From contig OV121090.1 of assembly GCA_921293015.1 (NCBI GenBank), positions 1,984,001-2,048,000 of the forward strand: 64,000 nt of DNA. The letters run 5' to 3'. The translations under genes were made by a program, and so were the position numbers. Under the pieces are notes generated by a model, which saw nothing but the letters and a program-made list of their open reading frames with translations, was not told where the DNA came from and did no database searches. Every line of letters starts with the position of its first letter. Position 1 is the first letter of the stretch. Below are positions 1 through 12,100 of the stretch, one piece after another. The DNA is from Phorcus lineatus (Eukaryota > Mollusca > Gastropoda > Trochida > Trochidae).

Positions 1-121
1 ATATTTATACTTTCTTTTTTGATAATGGGAAATAAGAATTATAAAATATTTGCAATAATCATACATATATCATAATTGTTCTCCATCTGACGCTTTCTAA
101 TAACATTTCTGACAATGTGCT

Positions 122-239
122 GGGCCTCCTTTCACAAAGCCCTAAGGTGATCCTAAGTCCTTAAGGTAACCTTAGTGCAATGTTAAAGTATGGGAGTTAA
201 GGTTAACCTTAGTTAAGATTGCTTTATGAAAGCAGGCCC
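122..239. repeat. Short palindromic MITE-like element
   Basis: The ends are imperfect inverted repeats of about 19 bp (GGGCCTCCTTTCACAAAGC on the left, the complement of GCTTTATGAAAGCAGGCCC on the right). The inside is also near-palindromic, built of CCTTAAGG/GGTTAACC-type blocks. There is no coding capacity and no clear target duplication. It looks like a non-autonomous DNA element; the family is not identified. Confidence 0.6.
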
Positions 240-2079
240 TTGGCAATCCTAGTTAAATATATATAGTTTTTTTAATATATTTAATTCCCTTAAGATGTTT
301 TCATAGTTTGTTGTACATAAATTGTAGACATATTATACATAGATGCAAATATACATACAAGAGTTAAGATACAAAAGTACTTGTTCACATTGTATACAGG
401 TTCAAATACATATGTATTGCAGATCTATTATATTGCAAGGTTAAATCCTAGTTAAATATATCCCCTTATCTTAGTTACAATGATTAAATAAAAGAACACA
501 AAGTCTACAACATGTTGCATATTCATCCCCATATGCCTTGTATATGACATTTTTAAGGGGTATTTGATGTTATTTTTTTATGCTGCGCATTATTTTGAAA
601 TAGAATTTGTGATAATCATGCTATGCTAAAAGGAAGCGGAGTAAAACAACCAAGAAAAATACGTTTCGATCTATTTACAATATTTATGAAATTACTTTTA
701 ATCTTTAACATATTTTCGAAACTTAGGAAATAAGAATTATATCAAGCATTTCTGAATTATTATTTCATTGATCCATCACCACACTTACCAAAGAATCTTT
801 TATAATTATCTGATAACAATTTGTAATTGTTATCTTAAATGGCCTACCTCTTTTTATTCCAGTATGATAATGAAATCCTTTGAATTGAATTAAAAAATTG
901 ATAACAAAATTAATACCATACCAGACCATTCCAACCTTCTACAAAAATTATGTTTCATTATTTCAAAAGCATATCCTAGTCATTCTTATTCAAAATTGAT
1001 AAAGAAACAGATTTTTAACGAAAAAAAGAAAGAAAAATAACAATAATGTCATATATAATATCTTTGAAATAAAATCAATGGAAAATGTGAACAAATCAAT
1101 GAATAAAAATTGTTAAAAAATAAGACAAATCGTAAAGTGTGTTGAAAAGAAAATACTCCATCGACATTTATCAACCTACATTGATTTAGCATTTAAGGCA
1201 CAATGATTGATCTCTTAATAAACAACATTTATAGCGAGGACGCTAAAACACCTGTAGGAGAGTGCTATCTTACCTGCAGACCCGTTCATACCGGTGACTC
1301 TCACCTATCTGGCGTAGTAAACGGGGCTTCTCTACAGCCAAGACTCTCTTATCAATTATCTATCTCCTGCTGTATGTCAATGTCAGGCCTTCCTATACTC
1401 AGCGGCAACCGGCAGCTCAAAGTCACTTCTTGATTGTGAAAGGTTTGGAAGTCAAGTTTTTAGTTCAATTTGATTTTTAAAAAAATCTTAGTAACACCAG
1501 TAGCTTTCAAATCACTCAAAGGGTTGAAAAGTCAAGTTTTAGATTATTCTTCTAAGAATGAATTTATTTGACAGTAGCTCATAATAATTTGTTAAAGTCT
1601 ACATAACCACAAACATATTTCACTATTTTCTTTAGAATATATGAATGTCTGATTACAATATTGTATAGTGGTAATGAAAGCCGTTTTTGAATGCCACTTT
1701 TGATGGGCCGCTTAGATCTATCTGGCCACAAACCAGTGAATGCATGACTGGCCACACGCCCTTTTTGTGACGTCATAAGCAGAATTATTGCTATACATCT
1801 ATCGTAACAATATCACAGGAAAACAAATAATTAACGATTTTCAGAGTATGTTTTCCACTCAGCTAGATAAATCATTTGACGATGTAACACTATTAAGCGT
1901 TTGCAGTAAGCGGGGGGAGATGATATTATATTTGTATAACCAACTGCAGACAAAACATTTCTAATCAGTACAATAATTTATCCAATTTCGGTTCAGCTAC
2001 GTGATATACTGAACTCGAATGCTGTAAGTGGCCGCATGAAGTTTCCGTCAGATGTTTTACAAGCTGAAAAAATTAAATA
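240..2079. other. AT-rich non-coding stretch, no gene seen
   Basis: No ORF in this stretch resembles a known protein. A GC-richer block at about 1240-1430 and a block at about 1680-1775 ending in a perfect CRE palindrome (TGACGTCA at 1769-1776) look like pieces of unidentified repeats. A short motif around AAGTCAAGTTTTTAG occurs twice at about 1450 and 1530. The rest is plain AT-rich DNA. Confidence 0.5.
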
Positions 2080-2961
2080 TACTACTCAAAAGAAGTTAAG
2101 GGTCAAACCTTTTTTTCTACCAGGTAATTGTCTAAGCACATATCAGATATACATTTAAAATTATTGGCGGATATCGTGTCAAAATTAGTTCACGATATCC
2201 TGACGACAAAATCTGTGTACAAGGCATATATCATTTTCAAACAAAACGATTTTGATAGTCTCCTTAGAAACCATAAAGCTCAAACAAGGCTCCTTAAAAC
2301 TGTTTGTATCACCCAAACGCAGTAGGGTACGACTTTTTGGAGTTGATGATTTTGGAATTGATGTGCACTTACATTTTCCATGCACAGTTTGGGCATAAAA
2401 AACCTTCCATGACCGTGCTGCTCTCAGTTGATATTTCAACATGGTCAGACGTCAGCTGAGTGAACTTGACAGAGGAAGAGCCATTGCGTGGCTTCAACAG
2501 GGTTTTACACAGAGGAATGTGGCACAGATTGAGCATGCACTGGATGAGTTGGGCAGACGTGTGAGACAATACCTGATAATCTTCAAGTATTGGTGCAATT
2601 CCTTCAGGCAGAGTGGCAGGCCATCCCACAGATTTTTTTCGACGTCTGATCGACAGCATGCCTCGTCGTTGTGTCGACTGCTTACGAGCACGTGGTGGTT
2701 TCACTCGTTATTAACAAAGTTATCGAATTTGAGACGGTTTTGGAGGACCTCATTATGCTCAAAATGGCGAAGTTTCATCAGATCCTCAGAATAGTTGTGT
2801 ATAAAAAGTCCATATGCTTTGCATAACAGACTCAACATTGAGACATATTGAACTCATTTTGACCAAAAGTGTGCTTAAAAGTTTTGATTTACATGTTCCC
2901 TGTGTCTAATAAAATGTCAAACAAAAATAATTGGTTGACCCTTAACTTCTTTTGAGTAGTA
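2080..2961 (+). mobile_element. Internally deleted Tc1/mariner (IS630-type) transposon
   Basis: The element is bounded by perfect terminal inverted repeats of about 27 bp beginning TACTACTCAAAAGAAGTT and flanked by TA on both sides, the target of this superfamily. From 2441 the plus strand encodes a transposase N-terminus (MVRRQLSELDRGRAIAWLQ), the helix-turn-helix start. About 150 bases later, in shifted frames, it encodes the typical C-terminus (QFLQAEWQAIPQ, then RRLIDSMPRRC and RARGGFTRY before a stop). The central DDE catalytic domain is missing, so this is a non-autonomous deletion derivative of about 0.88 kb. Its intact TIRs mean it could have been mobilised by a full-length relative. 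Confidence 0.85.
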
Positions 2962-5900
2962 TATATAAACGTTTCTTCATGGGAAACATTTGGACAAATA
3001 ACCCACCAATATAATGTTATACAGTGCCTTTGAACACTGACGTAACCGGAGAGCACTCTCTGTTTGTAAAAGAAAAAAAATCATGATTGATATTTATTGA
3101 CATGTATTGACAAAAATCAATAAATCCTTTACAAAGAGAAGTTAAGGCGGTACAGGACGGTCATGTTTTTTTCCCTTTTTTTTTAGATTTTAACTGTGTT
3201 TGCAAATTGCTCGTTTAGAATATAAAAGGCTGTAAGGTCATGTTTTAATTAGTTTTGTTCATTTTTAGTTAGTTGATAATTATTTGAATAAGAATAGAAA
3301 GTTGAAAAGTCAAACTACGAGGTATTATGAAAATCCCAGAATATGCTAGCCCTAGATCGTCCAATGCACGAATGAAGAGGTAAAGTTTCATGTAATTTAG
3401 TTACTTTAAGAATTCAAAAAAGAAAACCACTTGGTCGATATCACTCAGTGGTACATGTAGCTGAAGAGTTCAGCTCAAAACAATATCGAATATTCATTTG
3501 AATCACAAAAAAATATAACACACGAGATTTATCCCCGGAATAGACACGAGATGGGTGATCCGGCGGAGATTCAACATTTCAAAGAACCTTCCATTAACCT
3601 TTTTGGATATTAGTTTATCTAAATGCAACATATACTATTCTCAAACAAAGAAAGTCAAAGCTGAATATCCATTGACATGTTGTATCGTGGGTCGCGGATA
3701 GGTTATAATTTAATTCGCCTAAGTTATTTCCGGAAGCTTTCCAAAAGCTAAACTTTATTCGAATATGCACTTTGCACTTCGAGTCTTCTTTACAGAACAT
3801 ATACGCCTCATTTTGCGACTGCATCATTGCACAGGCCTGTGTGTGACAACACATATGTTTTTCATGGATTCCAGGTTTTCATTGGCTGCAATATTGCCAG
3901 GTAGTTTAAGTTGAAACATTGCGTCGGTAGGGGAAACTGCCGGAAGCCCGAGAAACATTCGTGTTAAGAAAAAAAGTTGTATAGAAATTATTGACGGAGC
4001 TCTCTGTTGGGAGAGAATGAGGAATATACTGCTAAATTGATGATGCAAACTTTAAATTCACTTTGACACCACATGGAAACACATTGGTTATGATTTTCTT
4101 TTGCCAATCCATTATCAGAACTTGTGTTTTCAATGTTTATGGGAGAATTTATAGCAGAAATTGAATATATCAATAATAAAGAGTAACAGTTCATGATTGC
4201 AAAACACAAAACACATTTCATTTCATCCTTATGATGTAAGGATCGATTTATTTCTGCATAAATTATTACAAAATGGTAAACACGTAAAAGAAAAATGGTA
4301 ATCTGCTTACATACATAAATAAAAAAAGTTCTCGGTGTCCTAGGAATAAAGATGATAATTTCCGGCTTCCCTTCCTTTTTATGTATCTTTTTTTATTTTA
4401 TCAAGCTTTGGTTTTCTTTAAGTAAAATCACCAAACGATAAATGTCATGTCATTTTCACCTGCAGACACGTTTAGTTCAAATATTCATCACTGGTGTAAT
4501 ATTTTATCACTTCATAACTTTTCATAGAGTCCTATGTGTTATTCAATAAAGATGATAATTCAATCATTCATCCTCTGTTTGTTCTGTGTTCTAATTTTTA
4601 TGAATATTTATTTATGAATAATAATGATAATATAATTTTTTTCTCACTTTTTACCTTGTAATCGTACTTTCCGACGATGCCTGTTAACAAACGGCCTAGT
4701 TTAAAAGGCATCCAGACAATAGTCTGTCATATTTCATTATTCAAGGCTTCATATTTCAAAGAAATTTGGTTTATTTTAAGTTGCAGTTTTGATCAGCTTC
4801 GAAAAAAACCTGGTTTGGACTACAAACAAAGTCAGAATCATCAACATAGGACATGTATTGCATCTAAAAATATCTTATATACACACAAATATTAATAATA
4901 AATTCGCTTAAAAATTCTATTTCTAGCAATTGCGGAGTGCTAAAAAACGTTAAAAAATGCACACAATCACAGGCAGTGTCATATTCTCAATGTTTGCACA
5001 TTGTAGTTATAACTTCAGGTATCATTCCATTGCCTTGCACAGTTAATCATGTTTGTTCGATCGTGCAAAATCACCAATGTTTCTGGTTCTAATGAAAAAG
5101 GATTAAATTTCACTCTAAAATGTCCCTGATAAAGTTAAGAACAAATGACTCTCATCCATCCTTCAAATATGGCATTCATCAACAAACAGAAATGCACTCT
5201 ATGACATCACTTATGCACACATAGTTCTAAACCGCGGTGATAAAGTTGCACCTCAACAAAAACTAGGTGCAATTGTTTTAGAGAAGTCGTATTGAAACAT
5301 GAAAAATGAACAATGGCATGTGGATGATCGCAAGATAATACACAAATATATGTATAAAAAAATTACTGTATATGTCATGTTAAAGAAAATTCCGAATAAA
5401 AATGTAATGATAACCACAGGGCCTTGTGTGTTTGTTACTCCCACGATGAAAAAGAAACAAATGCTAAGGGCTCCGTCTTGAATGCCTTCTCCATGACAAA
5501 GTCTGGCGAAACTGCATTTATGCTTTAAATGACTCACGTGCAGTTAGATGCTTTCAAATCAGGGGCCGTCTCATAAGTTCTGTATTTTCTTCTTTTGAAT
5601 TGTATAAAGCCCAATGACCCAAGAACCTTTGATAATTGTGTTGGACCCTTATGATTGCGCCGATTGTAAAAATACTCGAAGATTAACAAAACGAGACTTA
5701 TTCTAATGGAATTTTAGAGACGAAATTCAAGGCAAACTTGGTGATTTTTCATTTTACTCTGTAACTACTATCAAAGTTGTCTGTTAAGTTCAAAAGTAAT
5801 GTTTGCCCCCTTTGGATGTGGATTTTGTGTATTCACTCTGAATCCGGCGAGTGTGAGACAGAGTTTCTGAAACAACTGAACAAGACATATATAAACAGTG

Positions 5901-6128
5901 CTTGTTAAACTTGTAAACTTGTACAGTAAAAACTGCATAAACATGTTTTAAACAAATTAGAATATTATTTAAACTCTAAATGCCTTTCAAAGATTTCTTT
6001 AAACTTCGTCAATGGAATAAATAAGGTTTCTTCTGGACCGTAGATCTTCTACGAAGTCGTCGAGATCATCATGTACCAGGCGTGGGTGTATTCTTTGTAG
6101 GCAGCCAAAAGTACCTTTGGTGTATTAA
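2962..6128. other. 3' flank of transporter gene A, no gene recognised
   Basis: This stretch lies downstream of the stop codon of gene A, which is read right to left. Short ORFs here have no recognisable domain and lack neighbouring splice signals that would join them. I see no tRNA, rRNA or ordered repeat. The nearer part must contain the 3' UTR of gene A; I could not fix its polyadenylation signal. Confidence 0.4.
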
Positions 6129-6196
6129 CTACGAATCCGGCTCCAGCGAGGTTGGCGCCACCTCCAGGAATAGTTGAATCCACATCGTGAAAGTGT
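6129..6196 (-). CDS. Gene A exon 13 (C-terminal tail and stop)
   Basis: The acceptor TTTGTTGCAG precedes the exon. In the phase left by exon 12 (G + AC) it reads [21 protein letters not shown] and stops. This matches the general form of the SLC7A9 tail, a short amphipathic stretch ending in acidic and proline residues. A longer open frame over the same bases is not in phase and was rejected. Confidence 0.82.
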
Positions 6197-9100
6197 CTGC
6201 AACAAATATTTTTGGGAAATGTATAAAGCATGTAAATAATTGTTTAAATGACAGAATTAAGATTGCAGTTTTCAGTAACAACCAATACTTTTCGATAAAA
6301 TAACACCAATATGATAGTTTGAGACATTCGACTCCAACAACTTTCTCTGTGCCCCTTTAACAATGTAATACTTGGAAGTAATACTACCAAGATGTTTGAT
6401 AAACGTCATATAGACAGATGGTTAAACAGTAAACTATTAGAGTCATTGTTTGAAAATTCATGTTGTTAATCAACAATAGCGATATAATCGTTGTTGATTT
6501 TGTAATTGATCTTATTCATATGAATTGAAAATAAACAAATCCTGAAAGCATATTTGAGCAGTGATATTGAATTTGAGTTGAAATACAAGATGAATTCGCA
6601 TGAACAGACAGTGTAGTCACCCATCGGTGTTAAGTTCGAAATCGCAAGAGAAAAAATCGACACGGGTGGAAGTGTCATAAAATCACCAAATAATGAACGT
6701 GAACCGAATTCGTTTCTCTTTTCGGTGTACCCGAGTTCCTTCGAATAATTAGAGGGAGCATGGATTGTAACGTTCACGGGCCTTCCAATACTCATCCAAA
6801 GTTCCAAATTCCTCCTTTGAATAACAATAGACATGGTTATTGCACTAGAAAATTTATTTGTGGTGTTGTCATTTTCCATTTCCATCACACAATCTAAATC
6901 TCTTTGTATATAACCATGCGTCACAGTTCTTTCCTTACACCAACCAACTTTCATCAATAGAAACACAATGCACGGCACCAAGGGGAGTAACTCAACGAAT
7001 TATATCTAAATGAATACCATAAAAAAAACATACTGCAGTTACATACCTCCCCAAAATTATGGCACATAATTTTACCAAAGTACAGTTTGTAGTATCAGAA
7101 TACCGTGAAGTTTCCATTCATAACATGGGTAAATACTGATAAGGCACCAAACAATGACATATAATAAACAATGTGATAGACATCAATAGACATGCAATGG
7201 GACTAATCTAATTCTAAGATTCTAAACTAAAAATAAACACAGTACAGGTAATCATAATATTGCTGAACATATCACTCATTTTCTACTAGCACCACTAATT
7301 TGTGGACAGGACGTTCGAGATATGCAAGGGGATTTGAACGTTTGCCTTTCACATCAAGACAGGGATTGCCAATTGTAAGTCCAACTTTCCTCACATAGTG
7401 GTCATCATCTTTAAATGTCTTTGCTACCATAGCAAGCAACCACTCGTTGCGGGGTAGGTTCTCATCCTTGATCAGAACGATATCACCAACTTTCATATTG
7501 CGTTGAGGTGATATCCATTTCTGGCGTACTTGCAGATTTTGTAAGTACTCTCGTTTCCATCTTTTCCAAAATTCATTGGATAAATGTTGCACTCTTCGCC
7601 ATCTTCTGCGACAATACAAGTCAGCTCTTTGGAATTGTCCTGGTGGCGGCATGATGATTCGAGATTTCATGGTAAGGATATGATTTGGTGTCAGTGGTTC
7701 TAGGGCTGTTGGGTCATTCAAATTTTCCACTGTCAATGGTCTGCTATTCACAATCGCAGTCACCTCACACATAAGCGTCCTCAACGTTTCGTCATCTAAC
7801 TGGGAACCACACTGATGTAATAATGATGCTAAAACCGAACGCACAGTTCTTATCTGTCGTTCCCAGACTCCCCCCATGTGACTTGCTGTGGGAACATTTC
7901 TCTTGAACTCTATGAAGTCACAGTTTTGCGACTGAAGATACTGGTGAATGTGACTACTGTCCATCTCCTTGACTGCTTCTCGCAGTTCTCTATCTGCACC
8001 TACAAAATTAGTACCCTGATCAGACCTGATCTGTCGTACAGGTCCACGCATTGATATGAAACGTCTCAAGGCGTTGATGAAGGAGTCTGTTGTTAAATCA
8101 TTCGCAACCTCGATGTGGATGGCGCGTGAAGACATGCATGTAAACAATGCACCATATCGTTTGAGCTCTTTTCTTCGTTCCTTTATCATCCACGGCCCAA
8201 AGTAGTCCACAGCACAGTAAGTAAATGGAGCTGTTTCCTCAAGTCTGTCTTCTGTGAGATCAGCCATCTTCTGATCTTGAGCCTTGCTCCTCAACTTTCT
8301 GCATGTAACACAGTTCATGATATAGTGAGAAACTGCAGATGTACAGCCAATCACCCAGAATCCATTTGAGCGAAGTTCTGTAATGGTCATACCTCTACCT
8401 TGATGTTGAATGCGCTCGTGGAAGTGTCGGATCAGTAATGTTGTGATGTGATGTTTCCTGGGGAGTATGACAGGGTGCTTGATACCATAGGAGAAATCAG
8501 CTTTCCTTATTCGTCCACCAACTCTAATAACTCCATTTCCATCTAGAAAGGGGTCAAGTTTGTAGAGGTTGCTTGCTTTCTTTATTGCATGCTTGCGTAC
8601 AACTGCAACCTTCCTGTCACACGTTTCATCAGTCACTTTCAACTTTCTTAGAACCTTCAGTTCTTCGGGAAACATTTCCTTTTGTACAAGTTTGATTATC
8701 TCCGTTTCTGCCTGTTGTAACTGTTCAACAGTCACTGTCTTCTTGATATGGTTGTTGTCTTTGTGTGAAGGAAATTTCCAATTTCGCAACTTATCCTTCA
8801 ACTTTAGACAGTTTGCCACTGCTCTTGTCATGTTATACCACTTTGAAAAGTAGTTGAGCCTTTCCAATTGAAACGCTTCTTCAGATTCACATGTCGTCAT
8901 AAAAGCTTGACCTTTCTTAACCTCTGGGTCATCAGCTAGAATAACTTCACTTTCAAATGGTTCCATTGATGCAATTTCAGTTTTCCACAGGAAATCTGGT
9001 CCTGTCAGCCATTTGGATTTCTTCACAAAGTTTTTGGCCGATATACCACGAGATCCATCATCTGCAGGGTTTTCATCAGTCTTGATATAATTCCACTGCC

Positions 9101-12100
9101 CTCTTTCGGTTTGATCCCTGATTGTCTGAACCCTGTTTGCAACAAACACATGGAATTTTCTGGCACTGTTGCTGAGATATCCCAAAACTACTTTACTGTC
9201 AGTCCAGAAAAATTCTTCCATGTTTGAGAATTCTAACTCTTTCCTAAGAAAGGTACTCATTTTCACAGACACCAAAGCTGCTGAAAGTTCAAGTCTGGGT
9301 ATTGTCATGGTTTTCAAAGGGGCTACTCTTGCCTTGCCCATTACAAAGGAACAGTGAACTTGGTTTTTGCAGTCAACCTGACGAAGAAAGGAACACTGTC
9401 CATATCCACTTGTGCTGGCATCAGAAAAGTGATGTAGCTGGACCAATTTCACCTTTCCAAAATTTCCAGGTTTGAAACATCTTGGCATACCTATTTCCTG
9501 TAGATGGAAAAGATCACCCCTCCATCTTTCCCATTGAGGCCGCAGGGCTTCTGGTATCTCTGCATCCCAGTCAGTGTTATCTCTGCACATCTCTTGTAGT
9601 ATCTGCTTCCCCTTTAGCAGTACTGGAGCAATCATTCCCAACGGATCATACATAGAGCTCACTGTAGAAAGGATCCCTCGCCTCGTAAATGGTTGATCCT
9701 TTAGAGTCAGGCGAAAGGCAAAGGTGTCTGACTCTATGCACCAATGAACTCCAAGTGCCCTTTCCATTGGAAGTTCATTCCTTTGGAGATCTAAGTTCTT
9801 CACACCCTTGGCCAGATCCTTGGTTGGTAAAGATTCAAGGACTTCTTGGGAGTTGGATACAAATTTGTGCAAATTCAAGCCACCCTTCTTGCACAAATTT
9901 TTGACCTTCGTGATGAGACTGATGGCTTGTCCAGGAGAAGGCACTGAGCCGAGGCCATCATCAACGTAGAAGTTTCTCTGTAGAAACTGTGAGGCATCTT
10001 CACCAAACTCGTCATGGTAGTCAATGGCTACTTGCTTGAGTCCAAAGTTAGCGCATCCAGGTGAAGATGTAGCTCCGAAAAGGTGGACTCTCATTCTATA
10101 TTCGTGGGGTTCATTTGTAAAGTCTCCATTATTCCACCACAAAAACCTAAGAAAGTCTTGATGGGACTTTTCAACATAGAACTGATGGAACATTTGTTCA
10201 ATGTCACACATGAAGGCTATTTTCTCTTGACGGAATCTGCATAATACTCCTACCAGTAAGTTTGTCAAATCAGGTCCATGCAGCAAATGATCATTTAAGC
10301 TTTCCTGGTTGAACTTGGCGCTACAGTCAAACACTACCCTAATCTTTCCAGGCTTCTTTGGGTGGTAGACACCATGATGGGGGATATACCAGATCTTCCC
10401 AGGAGGTTGAGAGTCTTGCGTAATAAGCTCTGCATGACCTTTCCTTATCACATCTTCCATAAAGTTGACGTAGTCTCTCTTGTAATCATCATTCCTTTTG
10501 AAGCGATGTTTCAACTGTCTCAATCTGTATTCAGCCATGGTCCTGTTGTTTGGAAGTTGTGGGTCAGTTTCCTTGAAAGGTAATGGCATGGTGTAGTGAC
10601 CATTTTCTTCCTGCCTAATTCCTTCGCTGACCTTTGTCAAGAATTGGTAATCTTCATATGAGTATGAGGTGTTTTCTGGCTGAGCTCCACATAAGTCTAA
10701 GTCCATCATCTTTGCAACTTGGAATGGCAAGATGGATTCTTATACCTTTGTTCGGTAAGACATGACAACTTCTGTCTTGCAGTATAGAAGATCGGGTATT
10801 GGCTTAAGTTCCTCAGCAACTTCATCGGTCAAAATTCGATGACTCACTCCAATATTGTCCAGCTTGGTGTTTTGATCCTCTTGAGCATCCATAATTCCAA
10901 GTATTCCCCAACCGAGATCAATTCTTTGTGCATATGGTTCATTCCCAACTGGTGGTATGACATCACGAGGTGCCAGCGCACTGGGGCAATTGTAACCTAT
11001 TAGTAATCCAACCTCACATTCGCTAATTGGCATCAAATGACCTGCTATTTCCTCCAAATGGGGCCACATTCTTGCCTTTTCTGGTGTTGGGATGTGGTTT
11101 CGGTTGGCTGGCATGACATCACGAGTATAGACCGGAGGCAAAGAAATCTTGTAAGAGCTGTCAAATCCTCGTACCTCCAAACCATCAATTTTCTTGCTCA
11201 TTACCAGTTGGTCCTTTGCGAGCATAGTAGATAAGGCTAGCTTTACATCTGTGCCTTCTACATCCATAGCTTGACATGTATCTTCCAGAATGAAGGTGGT
11301 GTCTGACTGGGTGTCAAGCATGGCATATACAAGTCTTTCGTTCTCAGGGTTGTCTCGATGAGAGAGCCATACTGGAACTGTAAGGGTGCACTTGCCACTA
11401 TTACTTTCCTGATGACTCACTTCTGCTCTCGAAGCAGTGGCCTTTAGATATGTTACCTCATTAGTGTTAGGTCTAACGTTTCCATGCAGTGACGTAGGAT
11501 GGAATCGGGAGCAGGTGTCACACTTTTTCATTGCTGGGCAGTATTTTGACGTATGGCCATGTTTTAAGCAGCTGAAGCGGAGATAGTTGTTATAAGCATA
11601 GTCCTTTCTATCCTGTAAGGACTTGATCCTAAAAAGTTTACATTCATCTAAGTCATGTGCCTGGTCACACATATGACATAATTGTCTTTCCTTTTCCACA
11701 CCTTTTTCTTTTATTGTAGGGATTTCCTTATTTCCTGCAGAGGGTGCCTGTCCTCTTAGTGGGATTTCCTTTCTTCCGGTGGAGTATGTCTGACCTCTTG
11801 ATTGGCTTTCCTTTACTCCAGTGGAGTATGCCTGACCTCTTGATGGGGTTTCATTTACTCTGGTTGGATATGTTTGTCCTCTTGATTGTCCTCGCCCTTG
11901 ACCAGCTGGAAGGTGAATGTTCTGGTTGCTCGTTGCCATTCGTGATGGAGGCATAGAGGTCACAGGATCACAGGCAATATTTGCTTCCTTTGAAATAAAT
12001 TCAGCAAACACTTTGAAAGATGGAAATGTTGCTTTTGTTTCTCTCCATTCTGCAACAATCCGGGCCCATCTTAGACTCAACCATTCGGGGAGTTTCCACA

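Noticed and set aside
6049-6231. Open frame reading [17 protein letters not shown] over the last exon of gene A
   Set aside because: It is out of phase with exon 12. The in-phase reading ends at 6129 and matches the SLC7A9-type tail.
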